A stretch of 52,647 nt of DNA from Bradyrhizobium iriomotense (GTDB lineage Bacteria > Pseudomonadota > Alphaproteobacteria > Rhizobiales > Xanthobacteraceae): the NCBI RefSeq assembly GCF_030160715.1, contig NZ_BSOW01000051.1, positions 1-52,647 of the forward strand, read 5' to 3'. Positions 34,578 to 43,612 of the stretch are shown piece after piece (within the stretch, counting starts at the first letter, position 1; each line of letters starts with the position of its first letter). The notes beneath the pieces were generated by a model. It searched no databases. It saw nothing but the letters and a program-made list of their open reading frames with translations, and was not told the DNA's origin. The position numbers and the translations under genes are program-made.

Positions 34578-35311
34578 ATGAAAGAAGTCCTGCTGTGCAC
34601 CGTCGCGCTTATTGCGCAGACTGCTTCGGTCTCTGCCGCGGATCTGGTGGCGGAAGCGCTCCCAATGGTCACTCGGATCGACGACTGGAGCGGCTTCTAC
34701 ACCGGCATCAATGGGGGCTTTGCCTCTGCACATCAGTGTTGGAACGTGGTCAATGTCGGCGGCTTGGGGTGCCATAGTGCGACAGGAGGCACCGCCTGCG
34801 GTCAAATCGGCTACCCCCGGCAGATTGCGAACTCGGTGTTCGGTCTTGAGGCGCAGGGAAACTGGGCCGACTTTAAGGGCTCCAACGCCGACCTTGCCTT
34901 TGCTGGTGTCCAGGATGAATCCAGGATCGATGAATTTGGCCTGTTCACCGGCCAGGTCGGCTATGCCTGGAATATCGTGCTGGTCTGTATGAAGGGTGGC
35001 GCTGCAGGCGTCAGCGACAAATACCGGGTCTTCGATCTTGCGACTGGGCTGACAATCGACAAGGGCAGCGAAACCCGTTGGGGCAGTGCGGTAGGCGCGA
35101 GCCTTGAATTTGGCTTCGCTCCAAATTGGTCCGTCGGCATAGAGTACGACCACGCGTTTATGGGTCGTCGGGATGTGGACTTCTTTTTTCAACCGCACTG
35201 GTAGGCGTTTCGGCGGGCGGCCGTGCAGGGACTGCGCGCATCAGTCAGGACGTCGACATCGGCTTGGTTCGTGTGAACTACCGCCGGAGTGACGCGGTCG
35301 CGAAATATTGA
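34578..35311 (+). pseudogene. Omp25/RopB-like outer-membrane beta-barrel, frameshift in a T6 run
   Basis: A signal peptide (MKEVLLCTVALIAQTASVSA, then ADL) is followed by the Rhizobiales porin-like opening DDWSGFYTGINGG. Alternating beta strands (QIGYPRQIANSVFGLEAQGN; FGLFTGQVGYAW; LEFGFAPNWSVGIEYDHAFM) come next. After DVDFFF the frame hits a stop at 35204. In another frame the family's usual ending continues at once: STALVGVSAGG..., RISQDVDIGLVRVNYR and AKY, stop 35311. The junction is the T run at 35184-35189. One added T, or two removed, restores the barrel. Loss of the last strand would prevent correct assembly. A sequencing slip or slipped-strand phase switching are alternatives to a fixed mutation. 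Confidence 0.78.
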
Positions 35312-35676
35312 TGTTCGCCAGTCAGGACCGCGGAAGCGGGGACGGAAGGTGCGTGTCGTTCGAGCAATCAAACGACTATCCGCAGCAAGTCGGATCTCAG
35401 TCCCAGCCGAATAGTTCGGTCGACGATCTATAGGCTGAATGGTTTTGGCAATTGGCCCGGCTCTTGCTCCGCTGCTTACCGATACCATGCAGGTCTGCCG
35501 CCGGGTCGACCGCTCTAAAGCAGGGGCATGCGAGATGTTTACTGTTTCAAAGACCTGATGATCGAAAGCACATCCTGACCCGCCCAGCGCAACTGAGATT
35601 CGAGACGGCGTCACTGTGCACCTTGGAACACTATCTTGAGCCTAACATATACGGCACATCAGTCCTGAGGGAGAAC
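35312..35676. other. Intergenic region
   Basis: No gene is supported. A frame open from 35452 is continuous with the beta-propeller gene, but its first 75 codons have no protein character. GAGGGAG directly before the ATG at 35677 marks the real start. Confidence 0.45.
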
Positions 35677-36597
35677 ATGACGGACGCTAGTGCGGTCAAA
35701 TCGAAACTTTCGTTCAGCCGAAAGATTGCAGGTCGTCAACTATTCTTTCTTGAGGTGAGCACCAACCGCATTCAAGTCATGAAGCCAGATGGCTCCGATC
35801 GAAAAGTTATTGTCACCGATTGTCAGCTTCCTGACGGAATCGCCATCGATGTCGACGCCGGCCACATCTATTGGACCAACATGGGTTCCGGTATCGCCGT
35901 TAACGATGGCTCGATCGAGCGCGCCGATATTGATGGAGCGGCTCGTAGAGTCATCGTCCCTCGCGGTGCCACTTTCACACCGAAGCAGATTCAGCTCGAT
36001 CAGAAAGGCGGCAAGCTCTACTGGTCTGACCGCGAAGGAATGCGGGTCATGCGGTGCAATCTCGACGGCTCCGAGATCGAGACGCTCATCGAGGCTGGCC
36101 GCGGTGAGTCGGACCGACGCGACCCGACCAAATGGTGCATCGGCATAACCATGGACACCGATCGCCGCAAAATCTACTGGACGCAAAAAGGTCCGGACAA
36201 TGCCGGCAAGGGCCGGATCTTCCGCGCGGACATGGACATCCCGAACGGCGAGAGCCCGGCAAACCGCTCCGACATAGAGGTTCTGTTCGACGGCTTGCCG
36301 GAGCCGATTCACCTTGAGTTCGATCTGGCGAACCGCGTCCTCTATTGGACAGACCGCGGTGATCCGCCGCGTGGCAACACAGTCAATCGCGCGTGTGTCG
36401 ATCTAAAGACGGAGCCGGAAATTCTGATCACGCATCTAATGGAGGGAATCGGCATCGCACTCGACGTTCCCGGCGACCAGATGTTCGTCACCGACCTCGC
36501 CGGTTCGATCTATTCCGCCAATCTTGATGGAAAGAACAAACACAATCTCCTCTGGTCCCAGGGCAATTTCACCGGCATCGCGTATGTCGAAATCTAA
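35677..36597 (+). CDS. YWTD-repeat (LDL-receptor class B) six-bladed beta-propeller protein
   Basis: This 306-residue protein is built of repeats with the YWTD signature: HIYWTNMG, KLYWSDREG, KIYWTQKGPDN and VLYWTDRGDP, plus weaker copies (QMFVTDLAG, LFFLEVSTN). The spacing of about 45-50 residues fits a six-bladed propeller. No signal peptide is seen from this start. Bacterial members are often encoded beside sugar or aromatic catabolic genes and resemble SMP-30-type lactonases in architecture, though the catalytic metal ligands are not evident. It precedes a beta-keto acid cleavage enzyme and an MFS transporter. Confidence 0.85.
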   Translation: MTDASAVKSKLSFSRKIAGRQLFFLEVSTNRIQVMKPDGSDRKVIVTDCQLPDGIAIDVDAGHIYWTNMGSGIAVNDGSIERADIDGAARRVIVPRGATFTPKQIQLDQKGGKLYWSDREGMRVMRCNLDGSEIETLIEAGRGESDRRDPTKWCIGITMDTDRRKIYWTQKGPDNAGKGRIFRADMDIPNGESPANRSDIEVLFDGLPEPIHLEFDLANRVLYWTDRGDPPRGNTVNRACVDLKTEPEILITHLMEGIGIALDVPGDQMFVTDLAGSIYSANLDGKNKHNLLWSQGNFTGIAYVEI

Positions 36598-37013
36598 CCC
36601 GTCGAAGGACATGACTGGACTCACGCAACGTCGTCGTCGGCGCCCACCTGTCGGCGCAAGCGGGGCAGCTGTTTGCGGCCGCAAGAGCGCGGATCGTCGC
36701 AAACCGCGTGGCACCGAGCCAAAAAGGTGCGCTCAGACGCCACTCTCCACTCGAAAAGCCTGCGATCTCATTCGTCGTCTAAAGCAGGCGGCGAGGCTGC
36801 TGTTCCTCAACGCAAGCATCGGAGCAAAGGTCGCGGCGATTCTGAGTGAGCCAAACCTGTTCCGGTGCAGATCTTAAAAGGAATGCCAGGTGTTGGAGAC
36901 TGGAGCTTGTCGAAGATGTCATTCCGGCCTCAACGTCTTGTGTCAAAGCGTTCCTCAGCGAGTATGTAAGAGCACCATATGAACGACCTAAATCGTCGAC
37001 GACAGGAGACAGT
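36598..37013. other. Intergenic region
   Basis: No convincing gene. A frame open from 36846 runs into the next gene without protein-like content. AGGAG six bases before the ATG at 37014 decides the downstream start. Confidence 0.4.
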
Positions 37014-37916
37014 ATGAGTTTTGAAGGAAAGGTTATTGTCACGATTGCTCCGACGGGAGGTGTGGTGAAAAAATCGCAGAACCCACACCTGCCGACCCAG
37101 CCAAGCGAGATCGCCGAGGATGTGTACCGGTGCTACGATGCGGGGGCATCGATCGTGGCGCTGCATGCGCGCAGGCCGGACGACGGCGCAACCTGTAATC
37201 CGGAAATCTATCAGGACATCAACTCCCGGATCCTGACAAGGTGCGGCATCATCATCAACAACAGCACTGGCGGGGGCCTTGATGGAGACATGATCCGATC
37301 CCTAGAGCCCGATCTCGATGAGGTTATATTCGAAGAGCGCCTAAAGGGTCTCGAGGCCGGCGCTGACATGGCGACATTTGACGCTCACAGCGTTCTGGCG
37401 AGCTTTGGCGGCCGCGAGATTGTCGTTAACACCTCGCCCACCCGCTGCGATATCATGGCGAAACGATTCCTGAAAACGGGCATCAAACCCGAATGGGAAT
37501 GCTTCTCACTTTCCCACCTTCTCCAAGATCCGATACGTCTCATCAATAAAGGGTTCGATAAGCCTCCCTATTGGATCAATTTCGTTCTTGGTGCCGATCG
37601 CGCAATTCAGGGGGCATTGCCTTACACTCCACAGATCCTCGATTTGCTGATCGGCAATCTTCCCAAAGGAGCCATGTTTTGCGTTAGCGGGGTCGGTCGA
37701 GCGCAGCTGCCCGCAACAACTCACGCGGTGCTCGCAGGCGGCCACGTGCGTGTAGGCCTGGAGGACAATCTCTACCTCGAACCGGGCATACTTGCCACGA
37801 ACGTGCGCCTGGTCGACAAGACCGTAAAGATTATCCGAGAACTTGGGTACGAGCCCACCACCACAGTGGAAGCTCGGGCGATGCTTGGACTTGCGCCACA
37901 CAAACAGCCCGGTTAG
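37014..37916 (+). CDS. Beta-keto acid cleavage enzyme (BKACE, DUF849)
   Basis: This 300-residue zinc TIM-barrel enzyme belongs to the family that condenses a beta-keto acid with acetyl-CoA, giving acetoacetate and a new acyl-CoA (as in 3-keto-5-aminohexanoate cleavage, Kce). Family marks are VIVTIAPTGG, NPHLPTQPSEIAEDV, INNSTGGG, GVGRAQLP and the zinc Glu in GHVRVGLEDNLYL. The usual HxH zinc pair (AHIHVR-like) reads ALHARRPDDG, so the first His is Ala49 and only His51 is kept. This may alter metal binding or substrate range. AGGAG precedes the ATG. The MFS transporter downstream probably imports its precursor. Confidence 0.88.
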   Translation: MSFEGKVIVTIAPTGGVVKKSQNPHLPTQPSEIAEDVYRCYDAGASIVALHARRPDDGATCNPEIYQDINSRILTRCGIIINNSTGGGLDGDMIRSLEPDLDEVIFEERLKGLEAGADMATFDAHSVLASFGGREIVVNTSPTRCDIMAKRFLKTGIKPEWECFSLSHLLQDPIRLINKGFDKPPYWINFVLGADRAIQGALPYTPQILDLLIGNLPKGAMFCVSGVGRAQLPATTHAVLAGGHVRVGLEDNLYLEPGILATNVRLVDKTVKIIRELGYEPTTTVEARAMLGLAPHKQPG

Positions 37917-38145
37917 CTCATTTGCCGCTCTCAATCGGAAGCGACGTGCGATGGCTCGTTAAATTCAATGACGGCTCTAGGTAAGTCCTAAGCGTGGGGC
38001 CAATAGTAGAAGGTGTTGTCGATGGTTGAAAATGAGCGATCGGACACTTGTGGCCGCGATTCGCATGTTTCAGCCTAACATCGCGGCGCAGCGTCAGAGA
38101 AAAAATGGACGTGTGGCCAGCGACTAGTTGTAGGAGCAGAACGAA

Positions 38146-39468
38146 TTGTTGGACGCCGCTGCTGCCCAGCGTCATTCCAACGAAGAGGTAAGGTGTGGCT
38201 TGGTCGCGAGCGCTGTCGCCAAGAACACGCGGCGGCTCGTGCCGCTGTTGGGCGTCGCTTATTGTTTCAACAACCTCGATCGGACCAGCGTCGGCGTCGC
38301 TGCGCTGCAGATGAACGAAGCCATCGGCTTAAGTGCCACGCAATTCGGTTGGGGCGCCGGGATCCTCTTCTTTAGCTACTGCCTGCTCGAAGTACCCAGC
38401 AACATGATGATGTATCGCGTGGGAGCGCGCCGCTGGCTCGCCCGCATCATGATAACCTGGGGCCTTGCAGCCGCGGCGACTGCGTTCGCGGTTGGGCCAT
38501 ACAGCTTCTACGCAATCCGTCTTCTCCTGGGAGTTTTCGAATCGGGCTTTTTTCCTGGCGTCATCTGGTACATCTCCATTTGGTTTCCGGCGCAGTCGCG
38601 GACAGGCGTCCTCGCCTGGTTCATGACGGCGACACCGCTGTCCTCGTTGATCGGCAATCCACTATCCGCTTTGCTATTAGGAATGGATGGGGTGTGGGGA
38701 CTGGCCGGCTGGCAATGGATGTTTCTGATCGAAGGCCTTCCGGCCTGCTTACTCGGAGGCTTATGCCTCGTTCTGCTCGCCGACACGCCGAGCAAGGCCT
38801 CGTGGTTGACGCCCCGGGAGCGGAACGCACTACTGGACGAACTCGCTAACGAAAGACACGACAAGGTCAAAAAGGATCTCTGGGCTGCGATGAAGGATGT
38901 CCGGGTGCTGATGCTGACGGGCATCAGCTTCGCTTTCACGATCGCCTCCTACGGGATAGGCATCTGGCTCCCTCTGATCTTAAAGAGCCACAACTTGAAC
39001 AACATACAGATTGGTTGGCTCTCGGCCGCGCCCTATTTCTTTGTGACAATAGGCTCGTTGTTCTGGGCGCGCCTTGTCGATTGTAAGGGGCAAAAGATCT
39101 ACAATTTGGTCGCCGCACTGATGGTTGGCGCCACCGGACTTGTCTTTTCGGTAATGTTCACGTCGCTCGTATCGGCGCTCATATGCATGACGCTTGCTCT
39201 GATTGGCACAATTTCCGCGCGGACAGTCCTTTATACGATCCCGCAGAGTTTCCTCACTGGGCCCGCTGCCGCTGGAGGCATCGCCTTCATCAACTCAATT
39301 GGTGCCTTTGGGGCCTTCGTCGGCCCGTACATGGTCGGCTACCTCAAGGATTTGACGGGATCTTTTGACATTGGCATGATTGCAATGGCAATCATTCTAA
39401 TTGTTGCAACGGGCGTCGCCTGCAGCCTTAGACGCGTCGTGACATATAAGGGTGACGTTCCTGTCTAG
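38146..39468 (+). CDS. MFS transporter, anion:cation symporter (ACS) family
   Basis: This inner-membrane transporter of 440 residues has twelve hydrophobic helices in two halves around a charged central loop (LLDELANERHDKVKKDLWAA). The N-terminal YCFNNLDRTSVGVAALQM and FESGFFPGVIWYISIWF segments are typical of the ACS branch, which carries hexuronates, phthalate, tartrate or glucarate with protons. The gene starts at TTG with AGGAG ten bases upstream; no better ATG is available. It follows BKACE, so an organic-acid substrate is likely. Confidence 0.9.
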   Translation: MLDAAAAQRHSNEEVRCGLVASAVAKNTRRLVPLLGVAYCFNNLDRTSVGVAALQMNEAIGLSATQFGWGAGILFFSYCLLEVPSNMMMYRVGARRWLARIMITWGLAAAATAFAVGPYSFYAIRLLLGVFESGFFPGVIWYISIWFPAQSRTGVLAWFMTATPLSSLIGNPLSALLLGMDGVWGLAGWQWMFLIEGLPACLLGGLCLVLLADTPSKASWLTPRERNALLDELANERHDKVKKDLWAAMKDVRVLMLTGISFAFTIASYGIGIWLPLILKSHNLNNIQIGWLSAAPYFFVTIGSLFWARLVDCKGQKIYNLVAALMVGATGLVFSVMFTSLVSALICMTLALIGTISARTVLYTIPQSFLTGPAAAGGIAFINSIGAFGAFVGPYMVGYLKDLTGSFDIGMIAMAIILIVATGVACSLRRVVTYKGDVPV

Positions 39469-39958
39469 CTGAACGCCTAAGTAGATCTTCCGGGTAAGGT
39501 GTTTCGCAACGCGGTGCCGCCGCTGAAGGACCTGCTGAATGAGATCGCACGGGAAACCTGGATCTACATCAAATAGAAGTGGCAAGGTGATCGAGTACGT
39601 CATGGCAAGAGGTGGCGTGCCGGCAACGAGCCGAGATCGGGACGTGCGGGCACAAGTTCGGTCTAGTTGGTGGCCCCTTCTTGCCATGGCCGTCGTGACC
39701 GTTTTCGGGCCTAAGGCGCAATTCGATCCTGGCGATGTGCGCAAAACAGATTGATTTTGCCGATGGGGCCAACGATATGGTCAGCTTGCCCACCTCCAAC
39801 GAGCAGTACCGAGCCTGAACAGCTCAGGCATTCGGGCTCGGCAAGACTCGATCTTCGATACCAAATCCGTTTTTGGACTAAAGTGAGCGTCGGGGTAGAT
39901 TAAGGTGGACGAAAGGTCAGCTGATAACGTTCCTTCCGTCGCCACGTGGCTGGTCATG
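39469..39958. other. Gene-poor region
   Basis: The tail of an unidentified frame near 39500-39584 (VPPLKDLLNEIARETWIYIK, stop) looks protein-like but has no start. It is probably debris of a lost gene. Nothing else is recognised. Confidence 0.35.
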
Positions 39959-40465
39959 TCACTTGCGAGTCTTGGTATTCGAGAGCTTCTCGCCTGCACC
40001 GCTCTTGGCCACCTCGCCGCTAGCGGATGGCAGTTTCGATTTGTCGCCGCTTGCAAAAGTGAAAGTGTCCGCGCCGGCGCTGATGCCGTTCCATGCCACC
40101 GGTTCCGCGAGTGAAAGGAGCCAAAGTCCCTGAAATCCCGATGCAGCGTTTAGCTGTCCGGTCCACACGGTTGTCGATCCGCAGCCTACAAAATTCACCG
40201 AAAAGCTGATCGCCGCGCCACTATTGGTCTGCGCGAGCCAGCCCATCATCGTCTGAGGGGCACCAGCATCGCAGCTATTGCTCGCATTGTTCGTGTAAGT
40301 GCCGGAAATAGCACCTGTATTTGGATTATAATTGTCGACCGCCAGGGTTGAGCCGTATTGGTTGGTCCAGGTCCAGATCGGTTGCGCCGCTGCAGGCGCC
40401 GCCACGAGTAGGCCGAGGCAGGCCGCGCCGATCCGGTTCGTCAATTTCCAGTTCGCTTGAGACAT
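39959..40465 (-). CDS. Avidin-family biotin-binding protein, bradavidin-like
   Basis: This 168-residue secreted protein has a signal peptide (ACLGLLVAAPAAA, cleavage before QPIW). A streptavidin-type barrel follows: WTWTNQYGSTLAVDNYN, ISGTYTNNASN, MGWLAQTNSGAAISFSV, TTVWTGQL, GFQGLWLLSLAEP and GISAGADTFTF. It contains Asn, Ser, Trp and Asp at the places expected for biotin contacts. Two Cys (NSCDAG, VGCGST) sit where bradavidin forms a disulfide. The C-terminus ends GEKLSNTKTRK, nearly the bradavidin tail known to fold into its own biotin pocket (Brad-tag). The ATG at 40465 has GGAG six bases upstream. In rhizobia such proteins may scavenge or sequester biotin; the role is unproven. Confidence 0.93.
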   Translation of the reverse strand: MSQANWKLTNRIGAACLGLLVAAPAAAQPIWTWTNQYGSTLAVDNYNPNTGAISGTYTNNASNSCDAGAPQTMMGWLAQTNSGAAISFSVNFVGCGSTTVWTGQLNAASGFQGLWLLSLAEPVAWNGISAGADTFTFASGDKSKLPSASGEVAKSGAGEKLSNTKTRK

Positions 40466-40479
40466 TTCCGACTCCATAT

Positions 40480-40497
40480 CGCTCCATTAGCGGAGCG
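40480..40497 (-). promoter_or_regulatory. Inverted repeat overlapping the 5' leader of the avidin gene
   Basis: CGCTCC (40480-40485) and GGAGCG (40492-40497) flank a 6-base loop and form a perfect hairpin 15-32 nt upstream of the ATG. In the transcript it sequesters a GGAG sequence next to the ribosome site. It could modulate translation, but it is short. Confidence 0.3.
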
Positions 40498-41000
40498 ACC
40501 TAGTTATAAAACCCGACATAGACAAGTTAAACGAGTATATTGCCGTGATAGCGCTAACAGGTTGAAACGTGATTGATGTCCAAATTTCAGCTGCCGGCGT
40601 GGCGCCCTTATGCGGATACGAGCAGCCGACTCGTGACCGGACCGGACTTGCTTGAGCTATCGACAGCTCTGCGCCATCATGCGGCGACGGTGTGCCCCAG
40701 CTCATCAGTCTTCATCTCGACCATTTCAGTAACAATTCCCGGCAGCACATGGTTTTAGCGTTGCACCTCCTCGAACGATCCTCCAGCGATCCCAATCCAG
40801 CTCCTCAAGTGCTCAGATCTGAACAGATAGGTTGTGGTGTTAGAGGAGAGCTAGAGAATTTTCGAGCCAATGTTGTCCGCGTGCTGAGCACTTCTCTGCC
40901 CCAATGAGTCATTGGGCCGCAATCAAGGGCCCGGTCTACAAATGTGGAATCAGCCAGCCTCACCGACGAACACGGTTTTGACCGCAGGTCACGCTGGGCA
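40498..41000. other. Intergenic region
   Basis: No gene recognised. CCCAATG-AGT-CATTGGG (40900-40916) is a perfect 7-bp inverted repeat about 85 bp downstream of metE; it lacks a T-run, so it is only a possible terminator. Confidence 0.35.
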
Positions 41001-43331
41001 TCAGGAAGTCTTGCGCAGTTCGCGGGCTGCCGCGACCATGTTGACGAGCGCCGGACGAACTTCGGTCCATTTGCGGGTCTTCAGGCCGCAATCTGGATTG
41101 ATCCAGAGCTGTGAGTCCGACAGTCGTTGGCGAGCCAGCGCGATGAGATCCGCTATCTCAGAGGCCTCGGGAACGCGCGGAGAGTGGATGTCATAGACGC
41201 CAGGGCCGATGTCGTTCGGGTATTTGAAGGCAGTGAACGCATCGAGCAGCTCCATCTTCGAGCGGGACGTTTCGATCGAGATGACATCTGCGTCCATCGC
41301 GGCAATTGCATCGATGATGGCATTGAACTCCGAATAGCACATGTGGGTATGGATCTGCGTTGCATCGGCAACACCGGAGGAGCAGAGGCGGAAGCTTTCC
41401 ACTGCCCAGTCGAGATAAGATCTCCAATCGGATCGGCGGAGCGGCAAACCTTCGCGTAGCGCGGCCTCATCGATTTGGATCATGGTCGCCCCGGCCTTTT
41501 CCAGATCGGCGACCTCGTCACGGATCGCGAGCGCGATCTGACGGCAGGTCTCGCTGCGCGGAATGTCGTCACGGACAAACGACCAAGCGAGGATTGTCAC
41601 CGGCCCCGTAAGCATTGCCTTCATCGGCTTTCTGGTCAGCGACTGCGCGTAGCGCCACCATTCGATGGTCATCGGCTTCGGGCGGGAGACATCGCCGAAC
41701 AGTATCGGCGGACGAACGTAACGGGAGCCGTAGGACTGCACCCAGCCATGCTTAGTGAACGCGAACCCGGAGAGCTGCTCGGCGAAATACTGCACCATAT
41801 CATTGCGCTCGAACTCGCCGTGGACAAGCACGTCGAGCCCAATGTCTTCCTGCCAGAGCACGGTGCGAGCCGTTTCCTTCTTTAGAAACTGTTCATATTT
41901 CGCCTTGGTCCACTTTCCCTTGGCATACTCGGCGCGGGCGTTGCGTATCTCGCTCGTCTGCGGGAACGACCCGATCGTGGTCGTGGGGAAAAGCGGCAGA
42001 TCGAACCGCTTGCGCTGAACCTCGGCACGTGCCGCAAAAGCGCTGTTGCGGCGGCGCATAGCCTCGGCAATCGCGGCCGTCCGCTGAGTGACGGCCGCGT
42101 CATGGATCTTCGGCGATGCCTGGCGTGCCCTCGCTGCAAGGTCCGATTCGGAAAGCGCGGCAATGACATTTCCGTCGCCCGAAAGTGCTTTCGCCAAGGT
42201 CGCAAGCTCCTCGATCTTCTGGACCGAGAAGGCAAGCCATCTCTTCACGTCCGAATCGAGTTCGGTTTCGAGCTGAAGGTCGATTGGGACATGGAAGAGC
42301 GAGCAGGAAGGTGCAAGCTGCAGGCGCTCCTTGCCGAACTTTGCAATGACGGGCTTGTACCGCTCAACCAGCGCCGACAGGTTGGAACGCCATACGTTGC
42401 GGCCGTCGATGACACCGAGCGAAATCACGAGGTCCGGGCGGGCACCGTATTCAATCTGGCTCAATTGTTGGGGAGCGCGAACAAGATCGACGTGCAGTCC
42501 GGCTACAGGCAGCTTCAGAGCGGTCGCCAGATTGTCGCCGATTGCTCCGAAGTAAGTTGCAAGCATGACCTTGATGCCAGGCACTTCCTCGGCGAGACGC
42601 CTATAGGCGCGCTGGAGCGCATTCCGCGTGGTTTCGTCGAGATCAAGCACCAGATAGGGCTCGTCAAGCTGGACCCACTCGGCTCCACGTTTCGCCAGTT
42701 CCTTAAGAACTTCGACATAGACGGGCACGAGGCTATCGAGCAGCGAAATCGGGTCAAACGCCGGATCGGCGCTCTTGCCGAGCTTCAAGAAGGTGACTGG
42801 TCCCACCAAAACAGGACGCGTCTGATAGCCAAGGGCTTTCGCCTCCTCATATTCCTCGATCGGCTTGCGGGAAGAGAGCCTGAAGGTCTGTGCCTTATGG
42901 AATTCGGGCACCATGTAGTGGTAATTGGTATCGAACCACTTAGTCATCTCCTGCGCAGAGGCGCCAAGGCCTTGACGGACGTGAGCCCAGCTCGCGTCGT
43001 GTTCCTTGTCTTGCGAGCCCCGCGCCATGGTGAAATAGGTCTTCAGCGAGACGGGACCGCTCTCCCAGCCATACGCCTCAGGAATGGCGCCGACCGTGAC
43101 GCTCGTGTCGAGAATCTGGTCATAGAGTGAAAAGTCATTTGACGGGATGATGGTGACGCCCAGCGAATACTGACGTGCCCAATTGGCGACACGAAGACCG
43201 GCGGCAGCTTCCAGGAGCTGCTGGTCGCTGATCTTGCCAGCCCAGTAACCTTCGAGCGCCAGCTTGAGCTCACGGCGTGGCCCGATACGTGGCATGCCGA
43301 GGGTCGCGACAGGAAGTGAGAGAAGAGACAT
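41001..43331 (-). CDS. metE: Cobalamin-independent methionine synthase
   Basis: MetE transfers the methyl of 5-methyl-tetrahydropteroyl-triglutamate to homocysteine without B12. The 776 residues hold both domains. The N-terminal barrel begins VATLGMPRIGPRRELK; the C-terminal catalytic barrel has FPTTTIGSFPQTSEIR, the zinc motif IHTHMCYSEF (about residues 660-668) and INPDCGLKTR with the last Cys ligand near 747. The start is the ATG at 43331 with GGGGAT upstream. Frames reaching 43523 merely read through the riboswitch. A cobalamin riboswitch in the leader should shut the gene off when B12 is plentiful and a B12-dependent MetH can work. Confidence 0.96.
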   Translation of the reverse strand: MSLLSLPVATLGMPRIGPRRELKLALEGYWAGKISDQQLLEAAAGLRVANWARQYSLGVTIIPSNDFSLYDQILDTSVTVGAIPEAYGWESGPVSLKTYFTMARGSQDKEHDASWAHVRQGLGASAQEMTKWFDTNYHYMVPEFHKAQTFRLSSRKPIEEYEEAKALGYQTRPVLVGPVTFLKLGKSADPAFDPISLLDSLVPVYVEVLKELAKRGAEWVQLDEPYLVLDLDETTRNALQRAYRRLAEEVPGIKVMLATYFGAIGDNLATALKLPVAGLHVDLVRAPQQLSQIEYGARPDLVISLGVIDGRNVWRSNLSALVERYKPVIAKFGKERLQLAPSCSLFHVPIDLQLETELDSDVKRWLAFSVQKIEELATLAKALSGDGNVIAALSESDLAARARQASPKIHDAAVTQRTAAIAEAMRRRNSAFAARAEVQRKRFDLPLFPTTTIGSFPQTSEIRNARAEYAKGKWTKAKYEQFLKKETARTVLWQEDIGLDVLVHGEFERNDMVQYFAEQLSGFAFTKHGWVQSYGSRYVRPPILFGDVSRPKPMTIEWWRYAQSLTRKPMKAMLTGPVTILAWSFVRDDIPRSETCRQIALAIRDEVADLEKAGATMIQIDEAALREGLPLRRSDWRSYLDWAVESFRLCSSGVADATQIHTHMCYSEFNAIIDAIAAMDADVISIETSRSKMELLDAFTAFKYPNDIGPGVYDIHSPRVPEASEIADLIALARQRLSDSQLWINPDCGLKTRKWTEVRPALVNMVAAARELRKTS

Positions 43332-43449
43332 AGCTTTATCCCCATTGTGTTGGGGCAAAGGCCATGGCGGAAACGCAGGCAGGAGGGCCGCCAAAGCGAG
43401 GCCTGCTGCTAGGCGTACCACCGGACACCCCGCCCGTGGACGATTATGT

Positions 43450-43612
43450 TGTCGGGGCAGGTCTCCTGGCTCGCGAGTCATCGCCTGCATCCGGCCTTCC
43501 CGAAGCGTTTGCTTCAGTGACACGTGTGGATACTGGCTCGCCGCTTACAGTTGCGGGGGCAGCGCCGGCATTACTTTGATCCTGAACGGATCGAAAGCGC
43601 ACCTGCTTCCCT
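43450..43612 (-). promoter_or_regulatory. Cobalamin (AdoCbl) riboswitch upstream of metE
   Basis: Read on the minus strand, the leader has the 5' GGTGC element (43599-43603 complement) and the core GCTGCCCCCGCAACTGTAAG (about 43541-43563). It then has the CACTG and GGGAAGGCC segments, and the B12 box AGCCAGGAGACCTGCC (43456-43471). Order and spacing fit the cobalamin riboswitch. It ends about 120 nt before the metE start, leaving room for an expression platform that blocks translation or transcription on ligand binding. Confidence 0.93.

Noticed and set aside
42102..43130. Long plus-strand frame (342 residues) inside metE
   Set aside because: Antisense shadow of metE with no protein-like features of its own.
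43332..43523. N-terminal extension of metE by 64 residues
   Set aside because: The sequence is the cobalamin riboswitch and leader; the ATG at 43331 has a ribosome site and gives the family-standard start.
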